Positions 35,475 to 44,877 are shown, counted from the stretch's first letter. The stretch is DNA of 57,169 nt from Acidobacteriota bacterium (GCA_016870995.1 VFZU01000022.1:1-57169); one strand, 5' to 3'. Numbers and translations: made by a program. Notes: generated from the letters alone by a model not told the origin.

Positions 35475-36577
35475 CGAAACATCGGTCCACCCAGTTCCTC
35501 AGGGTATCCGTAACCTCTCACCATCAACACGTCCAGATCACTGGCCCGCAATGTTTTTCCTTCTTTCACCAACCGCTCGCCCGTAGACGCGTCCAGGTCC
35601 TCTCGGCCCAACCATTCCCCTTGGCACACTACAGCCAATTTGCCTTGCTTGCGCAGAAACTCAAGCGTGGCCGCCAGATCCTCGAGCGATGTCATTGATC
35701 GCCTCATCACCTCCACCACCGCCCCATTCGGACTCTCACGCATCTCGCATCGTGCTTCTCCCGCGAGCCCCTTCGGCAATCCGGCGATCTTGCCGAGCTC
35801 CCTTTCGGCAAAAAACAGATAAACCATTGCTCTCGCCTGTTCATCGAGAAGTGCTTCCCGAAACAGTTTTGCCTCCACAGCCAATCCTTCTTCGAATTCC
35901 AAATACGCCGCACGAATCGCCTCAATGGCTTTTTGCTGCGATCGGATGCGCCAGCTCGATCGGTCCCAATCCGAGTAGGGTGCGCAGGTCATCAAGTCCG
36001 TCCGTCGCCCTTGCTCGATCTGGAGCGCTCTCGCCACCACATCCCCATCGCTCAACGCATCCACAATCCCGAGCTTCAAGGCTTCTTCTGCCTTCACAAC
36101 ATCGCCGCCCAGGATCATTCGCAGCGCTGTTTCCACACCAGCCAGACGCGGCAACCGCTGTGTCCCTCCAGCGCCTGGAAAAAGGCCCAACTTCACTTCT
36201 GGCAACCCAACAAAGGCTTTACGTTCGAGCACGCGGTAGTGACCCGCCATGGCCAACTCAAGGCCAATTCCCAAGGCTCCCCCATTCATCGCCATCACCA
36301 CGAGTTTTCCAGACCTCTCAATCATCGAAAGCAAATCATTGAGATAACTCAAGTCGGGCGCGAGTTCTCCGCGTGTGATCCGCTCGATCTCTCGAATGTC
36401 CGCCCCGGCAACAAACATCTTGCCGCTGCCTGTCAATACGATTTTGCTCGCATCCGTTTCGGTCCAAGCCGTTCGCAGCGCCTCGGCCAACTCCCGCGAC
36501 AAAGCGTTCACCGGTGGGTTCATCATGGTAAGGATGGCTGCGGATTCCTTGCGTTCCACACTGACGAGACGGTCCAT
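35420..36577 (-). CDS. Enoyl-CoA hydratase fused to remnants of a FadB-type dehydrogenase
   Basis: Residues 1-190 are a complete crotonase domain. The oxyanion-hole and catalytic regions are GKMFVAGADIRE, GIGLELAMAGHY (Glu108) and GLPEVKLGLFPGAGGTQRLPR (Glu127). After the linker FFAERELGKIAGLPKG, the protein lacks the NAD-binding GxGxMG region of multifunctional FadB proteins. It keeps only short matches to later parts: VVEVMRRSMTSLEDLA near 288-301 and DLDVLMVRGYGYPEELGGPMF near 347-367. It is 385 residues rather than about 700. It may still hydrate enoyl-CoA but should not oxidise 3-hydroxyacyl-CoA. Its ATG at 36577 overlaps the start codon of the opposite gene. Confidence 0.82.
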   Translation of the reverse strand: MDRLVSVERKESAAILTMMNPPVNALSRELAEALRTAWTETDASKIVLTGSGKMFVAGADIREIERITRGELAPDLSYLNDLLSMIERSGKLVVMAMNGGALGIGLELAMAGHYRVLERKAFVGLPEVKLGLFPGAGGTQRLPRLAGVETALRMILGGDVVKAEEALKLGIVDALSDGDVVARALQIEQGRRTDLMTCAPYSDWDRSSWRIRSQQKAIEAIRAAYLEFEEGLAVEAKLFREALLDEQARAMVYLFFAERELGKIAGLPKGLAGEARCEMRESPNGAVVEVMRRSMTSLEDLAATLEFLRKQGKLAVVCQGEWLGREDLDASTGERLVKEGKTLRASDLDVLMVRGYGYPEELGGPMFRYSTTPSQTSDSLREPLK

Positions 36578-37043
36578 GCTTCTGACGCTACCACTCACCT
36601 TGCGAGCCGTCGACTCGATCCGCCTCTATGTCTTCCTCGCCACGGCGTGTCCGATCTCCAACCGCTACATCCCAGAACTCAACCGCATCGCAGCCACCTA
36701 CCAGCCCAAAGGCGTTCGGATTCAGGCATGCTTCCCAGAGTCTGATCTCACGCAGCAAGCCCTCGACGCTTGGGCACGCGAATACAAGCCGGCCTTCGCA
36801 TTCAAGCTCGATCCGCATGCGGTTCAGGCCCACGAGCTTCGCGCAACCCTCACCCCTGAAGCGGTCATCGTTCAGGGCGGCAGGCTCGTCTATCGTGGTC
36901 GCATTGATGACCGCTACGTCTCCTGGGGTAAGTCGCGCCCGCAACCAGCCCGGCGCGATGTAGTTAAAGTTCTCGATGAACTACTCGCGGGTCGTAGCCC
37001 AGCTGCACGCTTCACTAAGGCTTGGGGCTGTGTGATCGAATAG
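36576..37043 (+). CDS. Thioredoxin-fold redoxin-like protein
   Basis: The 155-residue protein resembles AhpC/TSA-type redoxins, with FLATACPISNRYIPELNRIA around residues 15-35. The redox site is CPIS, so only the first cysteine of the usual CxxC is present. The C-terminal TPEAVIVQGGRLVYRGRIDDRYVSWG is typical of the redoxin domain found next to cytochrome c monooxygenases in this phylum. The start is unsure: ATG 36576 shares a CATG with the divergent gene. ATGs at 36525 and 36534 would add an RRSMLL stretch like a Tat signal. Confidence 0.65.
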   Translation: MLLTLPLTLRAVDSIRLYVFLATACPISNRYIPELNRIAATYQPKGVRIQACFPESDLTQQALDAWAREYKPAFAFKLDPHAVQAHELRATLTPEAVIVQGGRLVYRGRIDDRYVSWGKSRPQPARRDVVKVLDELLAGRSPAARFTKAWGCVIE

Positions 37044-37054
37044 AGACTCCCGTC

Positions 37055-37561
37055 ATGGCAGCCACTCACATCACTTTCCTTCGCGGCATCAATGTAGGCG
37101 GCAACAACCTCATCAAAATGCCAGCGCTCAAAGCTCACTTCGAGTCCCTTGGCTTGACCGATGTCTCCACTTATCTTCAGAGCGGCAACGTTCTGTTCAC
37201 TCCCAAGTCCAAACGGCTGCCAACAGATTTCAGCCTCGACGTGCCTGTGGTTGTCTTTTCGGCCAAAGAAATTGAATCCGTGATCCAGCGCAATCCATTC
37301 CCCGCTGCTACTTCCGATCCAACGAAGCTACTCGTCATGTTTTTAGCTGCAACGCCAACTGAAGCCCGAGTCACCACTCTCGATCCGCATCGTTCCGGCG
37401 AAGACCGCTTCAAAGTTCTCGACCGTCAGATCTACGTCCACCTCGTCAAAGGTGCCACCACTACAAAACTGACCAACGCCTATTTCGATTCAAAGCTAGG
37501 CATGGTGTCAACCGGTAGAAATTGGCGTACGGTCACCGCAATTTTCGACCTGATACGCTAG
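37055..37561 (+). CDS. DUF1697 family protein
   Basis: A 168-residue protein starting ATHITFLRGINVGGNN, the conserved opening of the DUF1697 family (PF08002), followed by YLQSGNVLF and the C-terminal TGRNWRTVTAI. The family is widespread and structurally known but has no established function. ATG 37055 sits 11 bp after the redoxin stop; the upstream in-frame codons overlap that gene. It lies in the long plus-strand run leading to glmU. Confidence 0.88.
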   Translation: MAATHITFLRGINVGGNNLIKMPALKAHFESLGLTDVSTYLQSGNVLFTPKSKRLPTDFSLDVPVVVFSAKEIESVIQRNPFPAATSDPTKLLVMFLAATPTEARVTTLDPHRSGEDRFKVLDRQIYVHLVKGATTTKLTNAYFDSKLGMVSTGRNWRTVTAIFDLIR

Positions 37562-37583
37562 CCGCTCTTGATAGCCTGAGTAG

Positions 37584-38516
37584 GTGACTGAATATTCAAT
37601 CGGAGTTGACCTCGGTGGCACCAATCTCCGAGCTGCCGCTGTCGACCAGGATGGCAAACTCCTCGCCCAGGTCTCGGCCAGCACCAGCCCGGAAAAAGGC
37701 CGTGAACACGTAATTGGCGAGATTGTCGATTCCATCCAGAAACTCCGCTCCAAGCAGATTCAAGGCCGCTTCGCCGGCGTTGGCATTGGCGTGCCTGGCT
37801 TCATCCTCATGGAACAAGGCATCATTCTCAACTCCAATAATCTTGCCTTTCTCGAGAACATTCCTCTTCGCGATGAAATCGAGAACCGGCTTGGCGCTCC
37901 CGTAATTCTTGAAAACGACGCCAACGCAGCTGCGCTCGGCGAGAGCTGGATTGGCGCAGGTGCCGATGTCGATGACCTGGTTTTGCTGACACTCGGCACG
38001 GGCATCGGTGGCGGCATCGTCTACAAAGGTCACATCATGCACGGCTTCCTCGGCATGGCAGGCGAACTCGGCCACATCACCGTCGTCCCCAATGGCAATC
38101 CATGCGGCTGCGGCAATGTCGGCTGTCTTGAGAAACATGCCTCGGCCACAGCCATCACCTGCCTTGCAGAACTCATGAAAGTCACGCCTCATCCGAATCC
38201 GACTGCCGAAGACATCTTCAAACTCGCCCGGGCAGGAGATGTCAAAGCACAGCAGGTCTTCCGCTCCATGGGAGAAGCGTTGGGCATCGGCATTGCAACG
38301 CTGATCAATACCTTTAACTTCCCCTTGTACCTGCTGAGTGGCGGCCCGCTTCCTGCCTGGGATTATTTTGCTCCTGTGATGCTCGAACAGGTGACACGCC
38401 GCAGTTTTACTTTCCGCAATACCAAGACGCGCATCGAGAAGGCTAAGCTCGGTAATCAGGCGGGGCTCTTCGGTGCGGCATTTCTTCCCTTTCAGGCGCA
38501 GCGAGACCGCCTGTAG
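37584..38516 (+). CDS. ROK-family glucokinase-like sugar kinase
   Basis: This 310-residue kinase has the phosphate loop VDLGGTNLRAAAV, the catalytic ENDANAAALGE, TLGTGIGGGIVY, the zinc-binding GHITVVPNGNPCGCGNVGCLE and FPLYLLSGG. These features fit bacterial ROK glucokinases, which make glucose-6-phosphate. The start is GTG 37584. It is followed 21 bp later by a xylulokinase-type gene, suggesting a sugar-phosphorylation unit. It is a different ROK branch from the fructokinase-like protein at 27811, which lacks this cysteine-rich zinc motif. Confidence 0.9.
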   Translation: MTEYSIGVDLGGTNLRAAAVDQDGKLLAQVSASTSPEKGREHVIGEIVDSIQKLRSKQIQGRFAGVGIGVPGFILMEQGIILNSNNLAFLENIPLRDEIENRLGAPVILENDANAAALGESWIGAGADVDDLVLLTLGTGIGGGIVYKGHIMHGFLGMAGELGHITVVPNGNPCGCGNVGCLEKHASATAITCLAELMKVTPHPNPTAEDIFKLARAGDVKAQQVFRSMGEALGIGIATLINTFNFPLYLLSGGPLPAWDYFAPVMLEQVTRRSFTFRNTKTRIEKAKLGNQAGLFGAAFLPFQAQRDRL

Positions 38517-38537
38517 TACGATTCGAGATCTGAAACT

Positions 38538-40022
38538 ATGTATTGGCTAGGAATAGATATTGGCACGGGCGGTACCCGCGCCCTGTTGCTGAACGAACAG
38601 GGTCGCATTGTGGCCAGCCACACTGCTGCTCATGAAGATTTCCGCATGGAACGTCCCCTTTGGGCCGAGCAGGACCCGGACGATTGGTGGCGCGCCGCTC
38701 AGCTCGCCATTCGCGGCGTTCTTCAAGAAGCTCAAACGGATGGCTCAGCAATCAAGGGCATTGGATTCTCGGGGCAAATGCATGGCCTTGTCATGCTCGA
38801 TGCTGAGGGCAAGGTCATTCGCCCCAGTCTGATCTGGTGCGACCAAAGAAGCCAGCCGCAGGTTGATGCGATCCATTCGAAGGTCGGTCGCGACCGCATG
38901 GTTGCGCTCACTGCCAACCCAGCCATCACTGGCTTCACCCTGCCCAAGCTGCTCTGGGTTCGTGACAATGATCCCGCCAGTTACGATCGCCTCCGCACGG
39001 TGCTCGTGCCTAAGGACTACGTTCGCTTCAAGCTCTCTGGCGAGCTGGCACAGGATGTCTCGGACGCCTCGGGCACGGGCGTCTTTGATGTCGTCAACCG
39101 CACCTGGTCTCGGCCGCTGATGGATGAACTCGGGCTCAACCCGGCCTGGTTCCCCCAAGTCTTTGAAAGTTCCCAGATCTGCGGTCGCGTCACAGAAGCA
39201 GCTGCCAGCGCCACCGGCCTGCGCGCGGGCACACCAATGGTTGCCGGTGCGGGAGATCAAGCCGCCAGCGCCGTCGGCAACGGTATCGTCGAACACGGCA
39301 TCGCCAGTTGCACTCTCGGCACCTCCGGCGTCGTCTTTGCCCACATGGATGCCCCTGCCTATGATCCGATGGGCCGCGTTCACACGTTCTGCCATGCGGT
39401 TCCCGGTAAGTGGCATGTCATGGGCGTCACTCAAGGTGCAGGCCTCAGTCTTCAGTGGTTCCGAAACACGCTGGCACCGGATACTTCCTACGACAACCTG
39501 ATGCAAGAAGCGGCCCAGGCAGAACCTGGATCGGATGGCCTTTTCTGGCTGCCCTATCTCATGGGCGAGCGCACACCTCACCTCGATGCACTGGCTCGTG
39601 GTGGCTGGATCGGTCTCACCGCACGGCATCAACGACGCGATTTGGTTCGCGCCATCGTCGAAGGCGTCAGTTTTTCTCAAAAGGATTGCCTCGATGTCAT
39701 TCTCGAAATTGGCGTCGATGTCAGCCGCGTCCGCGCCTCAGGCGGGGGAGCAAAGAGTGCTCTATGGCGTCAGATCCTCGCCGATGTCTTTCATTGCAGG
39801 GTCACTACGCTTGAGTCTCAAGAGGGTTCAGCCTATGGTGCTGGCCTGCTCGCCATGGTGGGCACCGGCGGTTTTGGTTCGGTCGCCGAGGCTTGCAGCG
39901 CCTGCATCACCGAGACCACCATCATCGATCCTCGCCCGCGCGAAAGTGCCACCTATCGCGCCCACCACGAGATCTACAAGACTTTGTATCCGGCCCTCAA
40001 AACCAGCATCCGGCTGCTATAG
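38538..40022 (+). CDS. xylB: Xylulokinase
   Basis: XylB phosphorylates D-xylulose in pentose use. The 494-residue FGGY kinase has the first phosphate motif GIDIGTGGTRALLL, WAEQDPDDWW, the substrate region IGFSGQMHGLVMLD and IWCDQRS, then GAGDQAASAVGNG and TSGVVFAH, and a C-terminal ASGGGAKSALWRQILADVF. Length and motifs match XylB better than glycerol or gluconate kinases. No xylose isomerase or regulator is adjacent, but the glucokinase-like gene lies 21 bp upstream. priA starts 6 bp downstream. Confidence 0.9.
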   Translation: MYWLGIDIGTGGTRALLLNEQGRIVASHTAAHEDFRMERPLWAEQDPDDWWRAAQLAIRGVLQEAQTDGSAIKGIGFSGQMHGLVMLDAEGKVIRPSLIWCDQRSQPQVDAIHSKVGRDRMVALTANPAITGFTLPKLLWVRDNDPASYDRLRTVLVPKDYVRFKLSGELAQDVSDASGTGVFDVVNRTWSRPLMDELGLNPAWFPQVFESSQICGRVTEAAASATGLRAGTPMVAGAGDQAASAVGNGIVEHGIASCTLGTSGVVFAHMDAPAYDPMGRVHTFCHAVPGKWHVMGVTQGAGLSLQWFRNTLAPDTSYDNLMQEAAQAEPGSDGLFWLPYLMGERTPHLDALARGGWIGLTARHQRRDLVRAIVEGVSFSQKDCLDVILEIGVDVSRVRASGGGAKSALWRQILADVFHCRVTTLESQEGSAYGAGLLAMVGTGGFGSVAEACSACITETTIIDPRPRESATYRAHHEIYKTLYPALKTSIRLL

Positions 40023-40028
40023 GCTTTC

Positions 40029-42443
40029 ATGGCGCACTACTGCGATGTTTGCCTTCCAGTGCCTCTCGATCAGCCCTTTACCTACGCGCTGACAGGCAAC
40101 GATCGCGAACTTGCTTGTGAAGGTTGCCGGGTGCTGGTTCCGTTCCAGCAACGCAAGCTAACCGGGACGATCCTGCGGCTCCACGACATACCGCCCGATT
40201 ACAAGGTGCGTCCCATCGAGAAGCTCCTTGAGGCTGAGCCCATCTTCGACGCCAAGCTGATTGCCCTCGGCCTTTGGGTAGCTCGCTACTATATGGCTCC
40301 TGTGGGAGAAGTCTTCGGCATCATGGCCCCGCTTGGCGGCGAGATTAAGCGCAGTAAGCTCTATTCGCTCACCGATGCGGGCCGCGATCTTGCCCGTCAA
40401 TCGTTACTTGGCATCACCGAGGCCGACGATCCGGCTCTGATTTTGCTGAAAGCACTCGATGAACGCCCACTTTCCATTGAGGCGATGCGCCGTTGCTCGC
40501 CCGAGGCGCCGGTAATTCTCAAAGAGTTTCTTCGCAAGGGGTTGCTGCGTGTCGAAGAAGAAGCGCATGAACGGGATCCTTTGCGCGCTCCGGCATCAAA
40601 GCTCAACATCGAAGGTCTTGCCGTCGAATCCATGGAGAAGCTCCCGAAGTGGGAACGCGAACTCCTGGCTTTCCTCCATCTGCATCCAGGGCAACACCCT
40701 CTTGATGAGCTGGAAGGCATGGTCAAAAACGCGAGCGTCAGCGCTCGTGCACTGGCACGTCGATCCTTGGTCAAGCTGAGTCCGCGCATGAGCGCAATTC
40801 GCCTCCCGGCTGATCGTCCTCCACATGCGCTCAACGTCTCTCAGCAAGCGGCCTTTTCCCGCCTCTCTGCCGCAGTCTCTGCCAATCAATATGCCGCTTT
40901 TCTCTTGCAGGGCGTCACTGGTAGCGGCAAGACCGAAGTGTATTTGCGAACCATTGAAGCCGCACTGGCTGAAGGTCGCAGCGCCCTTTTGATGGTTCCT
41001 GAAATTGCTCTCACTCCACAGGTAGCCGGTCAGTTCGCCGTTCGTTTCGGCGAGCAGGTTGCCATTCTTCACAGCGCCTTCAGTGAGAGCGAACGCGCTG
41101 AATATTGGCGTCGTATCCGCCGTTGTGAGGCACGTGTCGTCGTGGGTACTCGCAGCGCTGTATTTGCTCCCATGCCCGACCTCGGGCTCATCCTGGTTGA
41201 CGAAGAGCACGATGGCAGCTACAAGCAGGAAGAGACCCCTCGCTACAACGGCCGAGATGTGGCCGTCGTCCGCGCCCAACAGATTGGAGCCGTCGTTGTC
41301 CTGGGCAGTGCGACGCCGTCGCTGGAAACTCGCCACAATGCCGACCTCGGAAAGTACGAACGCCTGTTACTTCCCGAGCGCATCGAACAACGCCCCATGC
41401 CTCAGGTCGAGATCGTTGATCTCCGTCAGGAATTCCTAGAAACCAAGAAGAACGTCCTGTTTTCGCGTCGTCTCATCGAAAACGTTCAGGAAAAACTGGC
41501 CTTGGGCGAACAGGCCATGCTCTTGATGAATCGTCGCGGTTATTCAAGCTTTGTAGCCTGCCGCTCCTGTGGCTACAAAGTCGAATGTGTGAATTGCTCG
41601 GTCACGCTTACCTATCACCGCCGGGATCGCAGACTCCTGTGTCACTACTGCGGTTACGCCGAAAAGGTCCCGCAGACTTGCGTCAAGTGCGAAAGCGAAC
41701 ACATTCAATTCATTGGCTCGGGCAGCGAGAAGATCGAGGAAGAACTCAAAGAAGCCTTCCCCGCTGCCCGTATCGCCCGCATGGATCGCGACACGATCAA
41801 CTCCAAAGGCGATTACGAAAACATTCTGAACGGCTTTCGCGAAAAGAACTTCGATATCCTCGTCGGAACCCAGATGATCGCCAAGGGCCACGACATCCCC
41901 AACGTCACGCTAGTCGGAATCGTCAACGCCGACATCGGTCTCGGCATGCCCGACTTCCGTGCCGCTGAGCGCACCTTCCAATTACTCACTCAAGCGGCTG
42001 GCCGTGCCGGGCGCGGCGGTGTTCCTGGTACGGTGATTCTCCAAACCATCAATCCTGAACATTACGCCGTCCGCTTCGCTGCTGTTCAAGACTACGAGCT
42101 GTTCTACACCAAGGAGCTGCACTTCCGCAAAGTAATGCGTTATCCACCCTTTGCGTCCCTTGCCAATATCGTGTTTCGCAGCGAACGACAGGAAGAAGCC
42201 CTTCGCATGAGCGGCGAGGTGGCCGAGCTTCTCAAGGAGGAAAAAGAAGGCGTCCGCATGCTCGGCCCTGCCGAAGCTCCTGTCCCTCGTGTCAACAAAG
42301 AGTTTCGCTATCAGATGCTCATTAAGGCTGCTCAGCGTAAGAGACTGGCTGCAATTCTCGACCTCATCCGCCAACGCGCGATCGATCGCAATTGGCCCGC
42401 TACAGCTTTGGTAATTGATGTGGATCCCCTGAATTTGCTGTGA
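40029..42443 (+). CDS. priA: Primosomal helicase PriA (replication restart)
   Basis: PriA restarts stalled replication forks. The 804-residue protein has the 3'-DNA-binding N-terminal domain (VPLDQPFTYALTG), Walker A GVTGSGKTEVYLR, the DEEH box LILVDEEHDGSYKQEETPRY, and paired cysteines for two zinc ions between CRSCGYKVECVNC and CHYCGYAEKVPQTCVKC. The helicase C-terminal motifs QMIAKGHDIPNVTLVG and QAAGRAGRG follow. All helicase motifs look intact. It overlaps the GNAT gene by 4 bp (GTGA). Confidence 0.95.
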   Translation: MAHYCDVCLPVPLDQPFTYALTGNDRELACEGCRVLVPFQQRKLTGTILRLHDIPPDYKVRPIEKLLEAEPIFDAKLIALGLWVARYYMAPVGEVFGIMAPLGGEIKRSKLYSLTDAGRDLARQSLLGITEADDPALILLKALDERPLSIEAMRRCSPEAPVILKEFLRKGLLRVEEEAHERDPLRAPASKLNIEGLAVESMEKLPKWERELLAFLHLHPGQHPLDELEGMVKNASVSARALARRSLVKLSPRMSAIRLPADRPPHALNVSQQAAFSRLSAAVSANQYAAFLLQGVTGSGKTEVYLRTIEAALAEGRSALLMVPEIALTPQVAGQFAVRFGEQVAILHSAFSESERAEYWRRIRRCEARVVVGTRSAVFAPMPDLGLILVDEEHDGSYKQEETPRYNGRDVAVVRAQQIGAVVVLGSATPSLETRHNADLGKYERLLLPERIEQRPMPQVEIVDLRQEFLETKKNVLFSRRLIENVQEKLALGEQAMLLMNRRGYSSFVACRSCGYKVECVNCSVTLTYHRRDRRLLCHYCGYAEKVPQTCVKCESEHIQFIGSGSEKIEEELKEAFPAARIARMDRDTINSKGDYENILNGFREKNFDILVGTQMIAKGHDIPNVTLVGIVNADIGLGMPDFRAAERTFQLLTQAAGRAGRGGVPGTVILQTINPEHYAVRFAAVQDYELFYTKELHFRKVMRYPPFASLANIVFRSERQEEALRMSGEVAELLKEEKEGVRMLGPAEAPVPRVNKEFRYQMLIKAAQRKRLAAILDLIRQRAIDRNWPATALVIDVDPLNLL

Positions 42444-43243
42444 CAGAAGAATTCGAACCCCAGCGCGCGCTTATGCTCGCCAATTTGCTTGACACCATGC
42501 GCACCTTTGCCGGCGTGCGCTCTGGCGCCCAGGTTTGGGAAGACGACGGCATCCTTTGCATCTACTCCGGCTTCCCTGGCGCAGTGTTCAATTCCGTCTT
42601 GCTCACCAAGCCGGTCCACACAGAGGAAGAACTCAAACTGAAATTCGATTATGTCGACGCCATGTATCGCCAGCGCCGCGCTCGCTGGAGTCTTTGGCTT
42701 GCAGATTATCTGGTGCCAGGCAAGATCCTGCTGTGGCTCAAGCCAATACTGGATCGTTATGGTGCCACGGTCGTCTCTCGCGGTTCCGGCCTGTTCGCTG
42801 AAAAGCTCTTGCCAGCGCGCAAGACTCTGCCGACGCTCGAATTTCTACCAGTCGGCATACCCGCTACGCGCTTTGATTTCTGCCATGTCATGTCGGCTGC
42901 TTTCAGAACTCCGCTGGCGACTTTCCTCGATGTCTATCACAACACTGAGTATTGGTCCGGTGAGATTCGCGGCTTCCTCGCATACTCTGGCAATCGCGCA
43001 GTTGCTACAACTTGCATTATGCCCTCTCGCGGCGTACTCGGCGTTTACGGCGTTGCTGTTCTTCCTGACGTCCAGCGCAAAGGAATCGGTGAGCGCATAG
43101 TTCGCCATGCGCTCGAAGAAATGAGTGGCAAGACGGGTCTCACATCAGCCGTTCTTCAATCCAGCGAAATCGCCGAGAATCTCTACCGTCGTATGGGCTT
43201 CCGCCGCATCACCTCCGTGACCATTTACAACGAGGCCCGATAA
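42440..43243 (+). CDS. GNAT-family N-acetyltransferase
   Basis: A 267-residue protein in which the last 130 residues form a GNAT fold. The acetyl-CoA site is VYGVAVLPDVQRKGIGERIVRHAL (RKGIGE), followed by AENLYRRMGFRRI. The first 130 residues are a second, weaker domain with CIYSGFPGAVFNSV and a KFDYVDAMYRQRR segment that may be a degenerate GNAT half. The substrate is unknown. The gene starts with GTG 42440 inside the priA stop, so the two are translated together. Confidence 0.82.
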   Translation: MTEEFEPQRALMLANLLDTMRTFAGVRSGAQVWEDDGILCIYSGFPGAVFNSVLLTKPVHTEEELKLKFDYVDAMYRQRRARWSLWLADYLVPGKILLWLKPILDRYGATVVSRGSGLFAEKLLPARKTLPTLEFLPVGIPATRFDFCHVMSAAFRTPLATFLDVYHNTEYWSGEIRGFLAYSGNRAVATTCIMPSRGVLGVYGVAVLPDVQRKGIGERIVRHALEEMSGKTGLTSAVLQSSEIAENLYRRMGFRRITSVTIYNEAR

Positions 43244-43303
43244 GGGCGCTACAATGTGTCGGTGGGCTCACTGCGGATGAGCCTGCGGATAACAGGAATT
43301 TCG

Positions 43304-43840
43304 ATGCAGAAGAGCAATAGCAAAGCGGCCGCCAAGCAGACGAGCCGATCCCAATCCAGCACTCCAGAACCTTCGCCTCAACAGAAGTCTTTCGATTCGG
43401 CCATGCAGGCCTTTCACATGCGTGACTTCGCCAAGGCCAAGTCTCTCTTCGAGGCTTCTCTTGAAGGCCCGGTCAAGGAAATTGGTTACGCCGCCAAGCA
43501 GCATTTGTTGATGTGCCAGCAACGTCTTGCCAAGTCATCGCTCAAGCTTGAGACTGCCGAAGATCATTACAACTACGGCATCTCGCAAATGAACAAACGC
43601 GACCTCGACGGGGCCCTGGCCAGTTTCGAAAAGGCACTCCGCCAGGATGATGCCGACTACATGCACTACGCTATGGCGTTGGTGAAGGGGCTTAAGCAGG
43701 ACATCAATGGGGCCGTTACGCACTTGCGGCGAGCCATCGAGATCTCTCCCCGCAACCGTGTCGCCGCACACAATGATCCTGACTTCGCCGAGCTCATGCA
43801 GCATCCTCCCATTCGCGAGCTCCTCACCGGCGCAAACTAG
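43304..43840 (+). CDS. TPR-repeat protein
   Basis: This 178-residue cytoplasmic protein has a basic, Ser/Thr-rich N-terminus (residues 1-28) and then helical repeats resembling three or four TPR units, such as FDSAMQAFHMRDFAKAKSLFE, HYNYGISQMNKRDLDGALASFEKAL and AVTHLRRAIEISPRN. Such repeats mediate protein binding; the partner is unknown. ATG 43304 is favoured by AGGA at 43293-43296. The in-frame upstream start at 43256 lacks a site. It lies just before yvcK. Confidence 0.8.
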   Translation: MQKSNSKAAAKQTSRSQSSTPEPSPQQKSFDSAMQAFHMRDFAKAKSLFEASLEGPVKEIGYAAKQHLLMCQQRLAKSSLKLETAEDHYNYGISQMNKRDLDGALASFEKALRQDDADYMHYAMALVKGLKQDINGAVTHLRRAIEISPRNRVAAHNDPDFAELMQHPPIRELLTGAN

Positions 43841-43846
43841 CCTTCG

Positions 43847-44875
43847 ATGATCGCTCCGCCTCCCGGTTTTCGTGACCCCGCTGGCCCTCTTCGGATCGTG
43901 GTCATTGGTGGAGGCACTGGTTTATCGACTTTGCTCCATGGGCTGAAAGAATACGCCCGCCAGTCGATCGTAGATATTTGCGCAATTGTCACTGTTAGCG
44001 ATGATGGAGGCTCCTCGGGTCGGCTGCGCCGGGAATTCGATATTCTTCCTCCCGGTGACATCCGTAATTGCATGGTGGCTTTGAGCGAAGACGAGACACT
44101 GCTCTCCAAGCTATTCCAATACCGCTTCGCCTCCGGCAAGGGCTTGGTGGGCCACAGCTTCGGGAACCTGTTTCTTGCTGCACTCACTCATGTCACTGGC
44201 GACTTTCCCCGCGCTGTGAAGGTGTCAAGCGAGGTCCTCGCCATCTATGGGCGAATCTACCCATCCACCAGCCAGAACATTGGCTTGCGCGCAATCATGC
44301 AAGATGGCTCCGTGGTTCAAGGCGAAACAAAAATTACCCGCAGCCGCAAGCGCATCCAGCGGCTGGAACTCACCGAGCCGAAGGTAAAGCCACTCAAGGA
44401 CGCCCTCGACGCCATTGCCGCCGCAGATTTGATCACTCTCGGCCCCGGCAGCCTCTATACCAGCATCATTCCGAACCTCCTCGTCGACGGTATCGCGCGA
44501 GCCATCCGACGCAGCAAAGCTGCCAAAGCCTACTTCTGCAATCTAATGTGGCAGCCTTGGGAAACCATGACCTACTCTGCCTACGACCATGTCAAGGCAT
44601 TGCTCGATCATGGCGGTAAAGGAGCCATTGAAAGGGTCATCCTGAACACCACTCCTTTGACCGGCCCCCAACGCAGGCTCTATGCTGCCGGCAAAGTATT
44701 CCCCGTGGAACTCGACTCACCCCGAATCGCCGAGCTTGGCCTCGAAGTAGTCGGTCGCCCCTTGCTCGCTAAATCAGACAAAGTGCGACACGACCCGCGA
44801 GCGATTGCCCGAGTTGCAGTCGAACTAGCCGCCGCATCTCGCAGTGCGCGCTCACAGACAAAAAAGGATTCCTAG
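43847..44875 (+). CDS. yvcK: YvcK/CofD-family gluconeogenesis/morphogenesis factor
   Basis: YvcK-type proteins bind UDP-sugars and influence central carbon flow and cell-wall synthesis. The 342-residue sequence has the family fingerprints VVIGGGTGLSTLLHGLK, VSDDGGSSGRLRREF and PPGDIRNCMVALSEDE, and later TLGPGSLYTSIIPNLLV and YFCNLMWQPWETMTYSAYDH. It is not followed by whiA or rapZ as in Firmicutes but by glmU, 2 bp downstream. glmU makes UDP-GlcNAc, a plausible ligand, so the pairing may be functional. Confidence 0.9.
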   Translation: MIAPPPGFRDPAGPLRIVVIGGGTGLSTLLHGLKEYARQSIVDICAIVTVSDDGGSSGRLRREFDILPPGDIRNCMVALSEDETLLSKLFQYRFASGKGLVGHSFGNLFLAALTHVTGDFPRAVKVSSEVLAIYGRIYPSTSQNIGLRAIMQDGSVVQGETKITRSRKRIQRLELTEPKVKPLKDALDAIAAADLITLGPGSLYTSIIPNLLVDGIARAIRRSKAAKAYFCNLMWQPWETMTYSAYDHVKALLDHGGKGAIERVILNTTPLTGPQRRLYAAGKVFPVELDSPRIAELGLEVVGRPLLAKSDKVRHDPRAIARVAVELAAASRSARSQTKKDS

Positions 44876-44877
44876 TC

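Noticed and set aside
38745-39680. A 311-codon minus-strand open frame inside xylB
   Set aside because: It is the antisense of conserved FGGY kinase motifs and shows no family pattern of its own.
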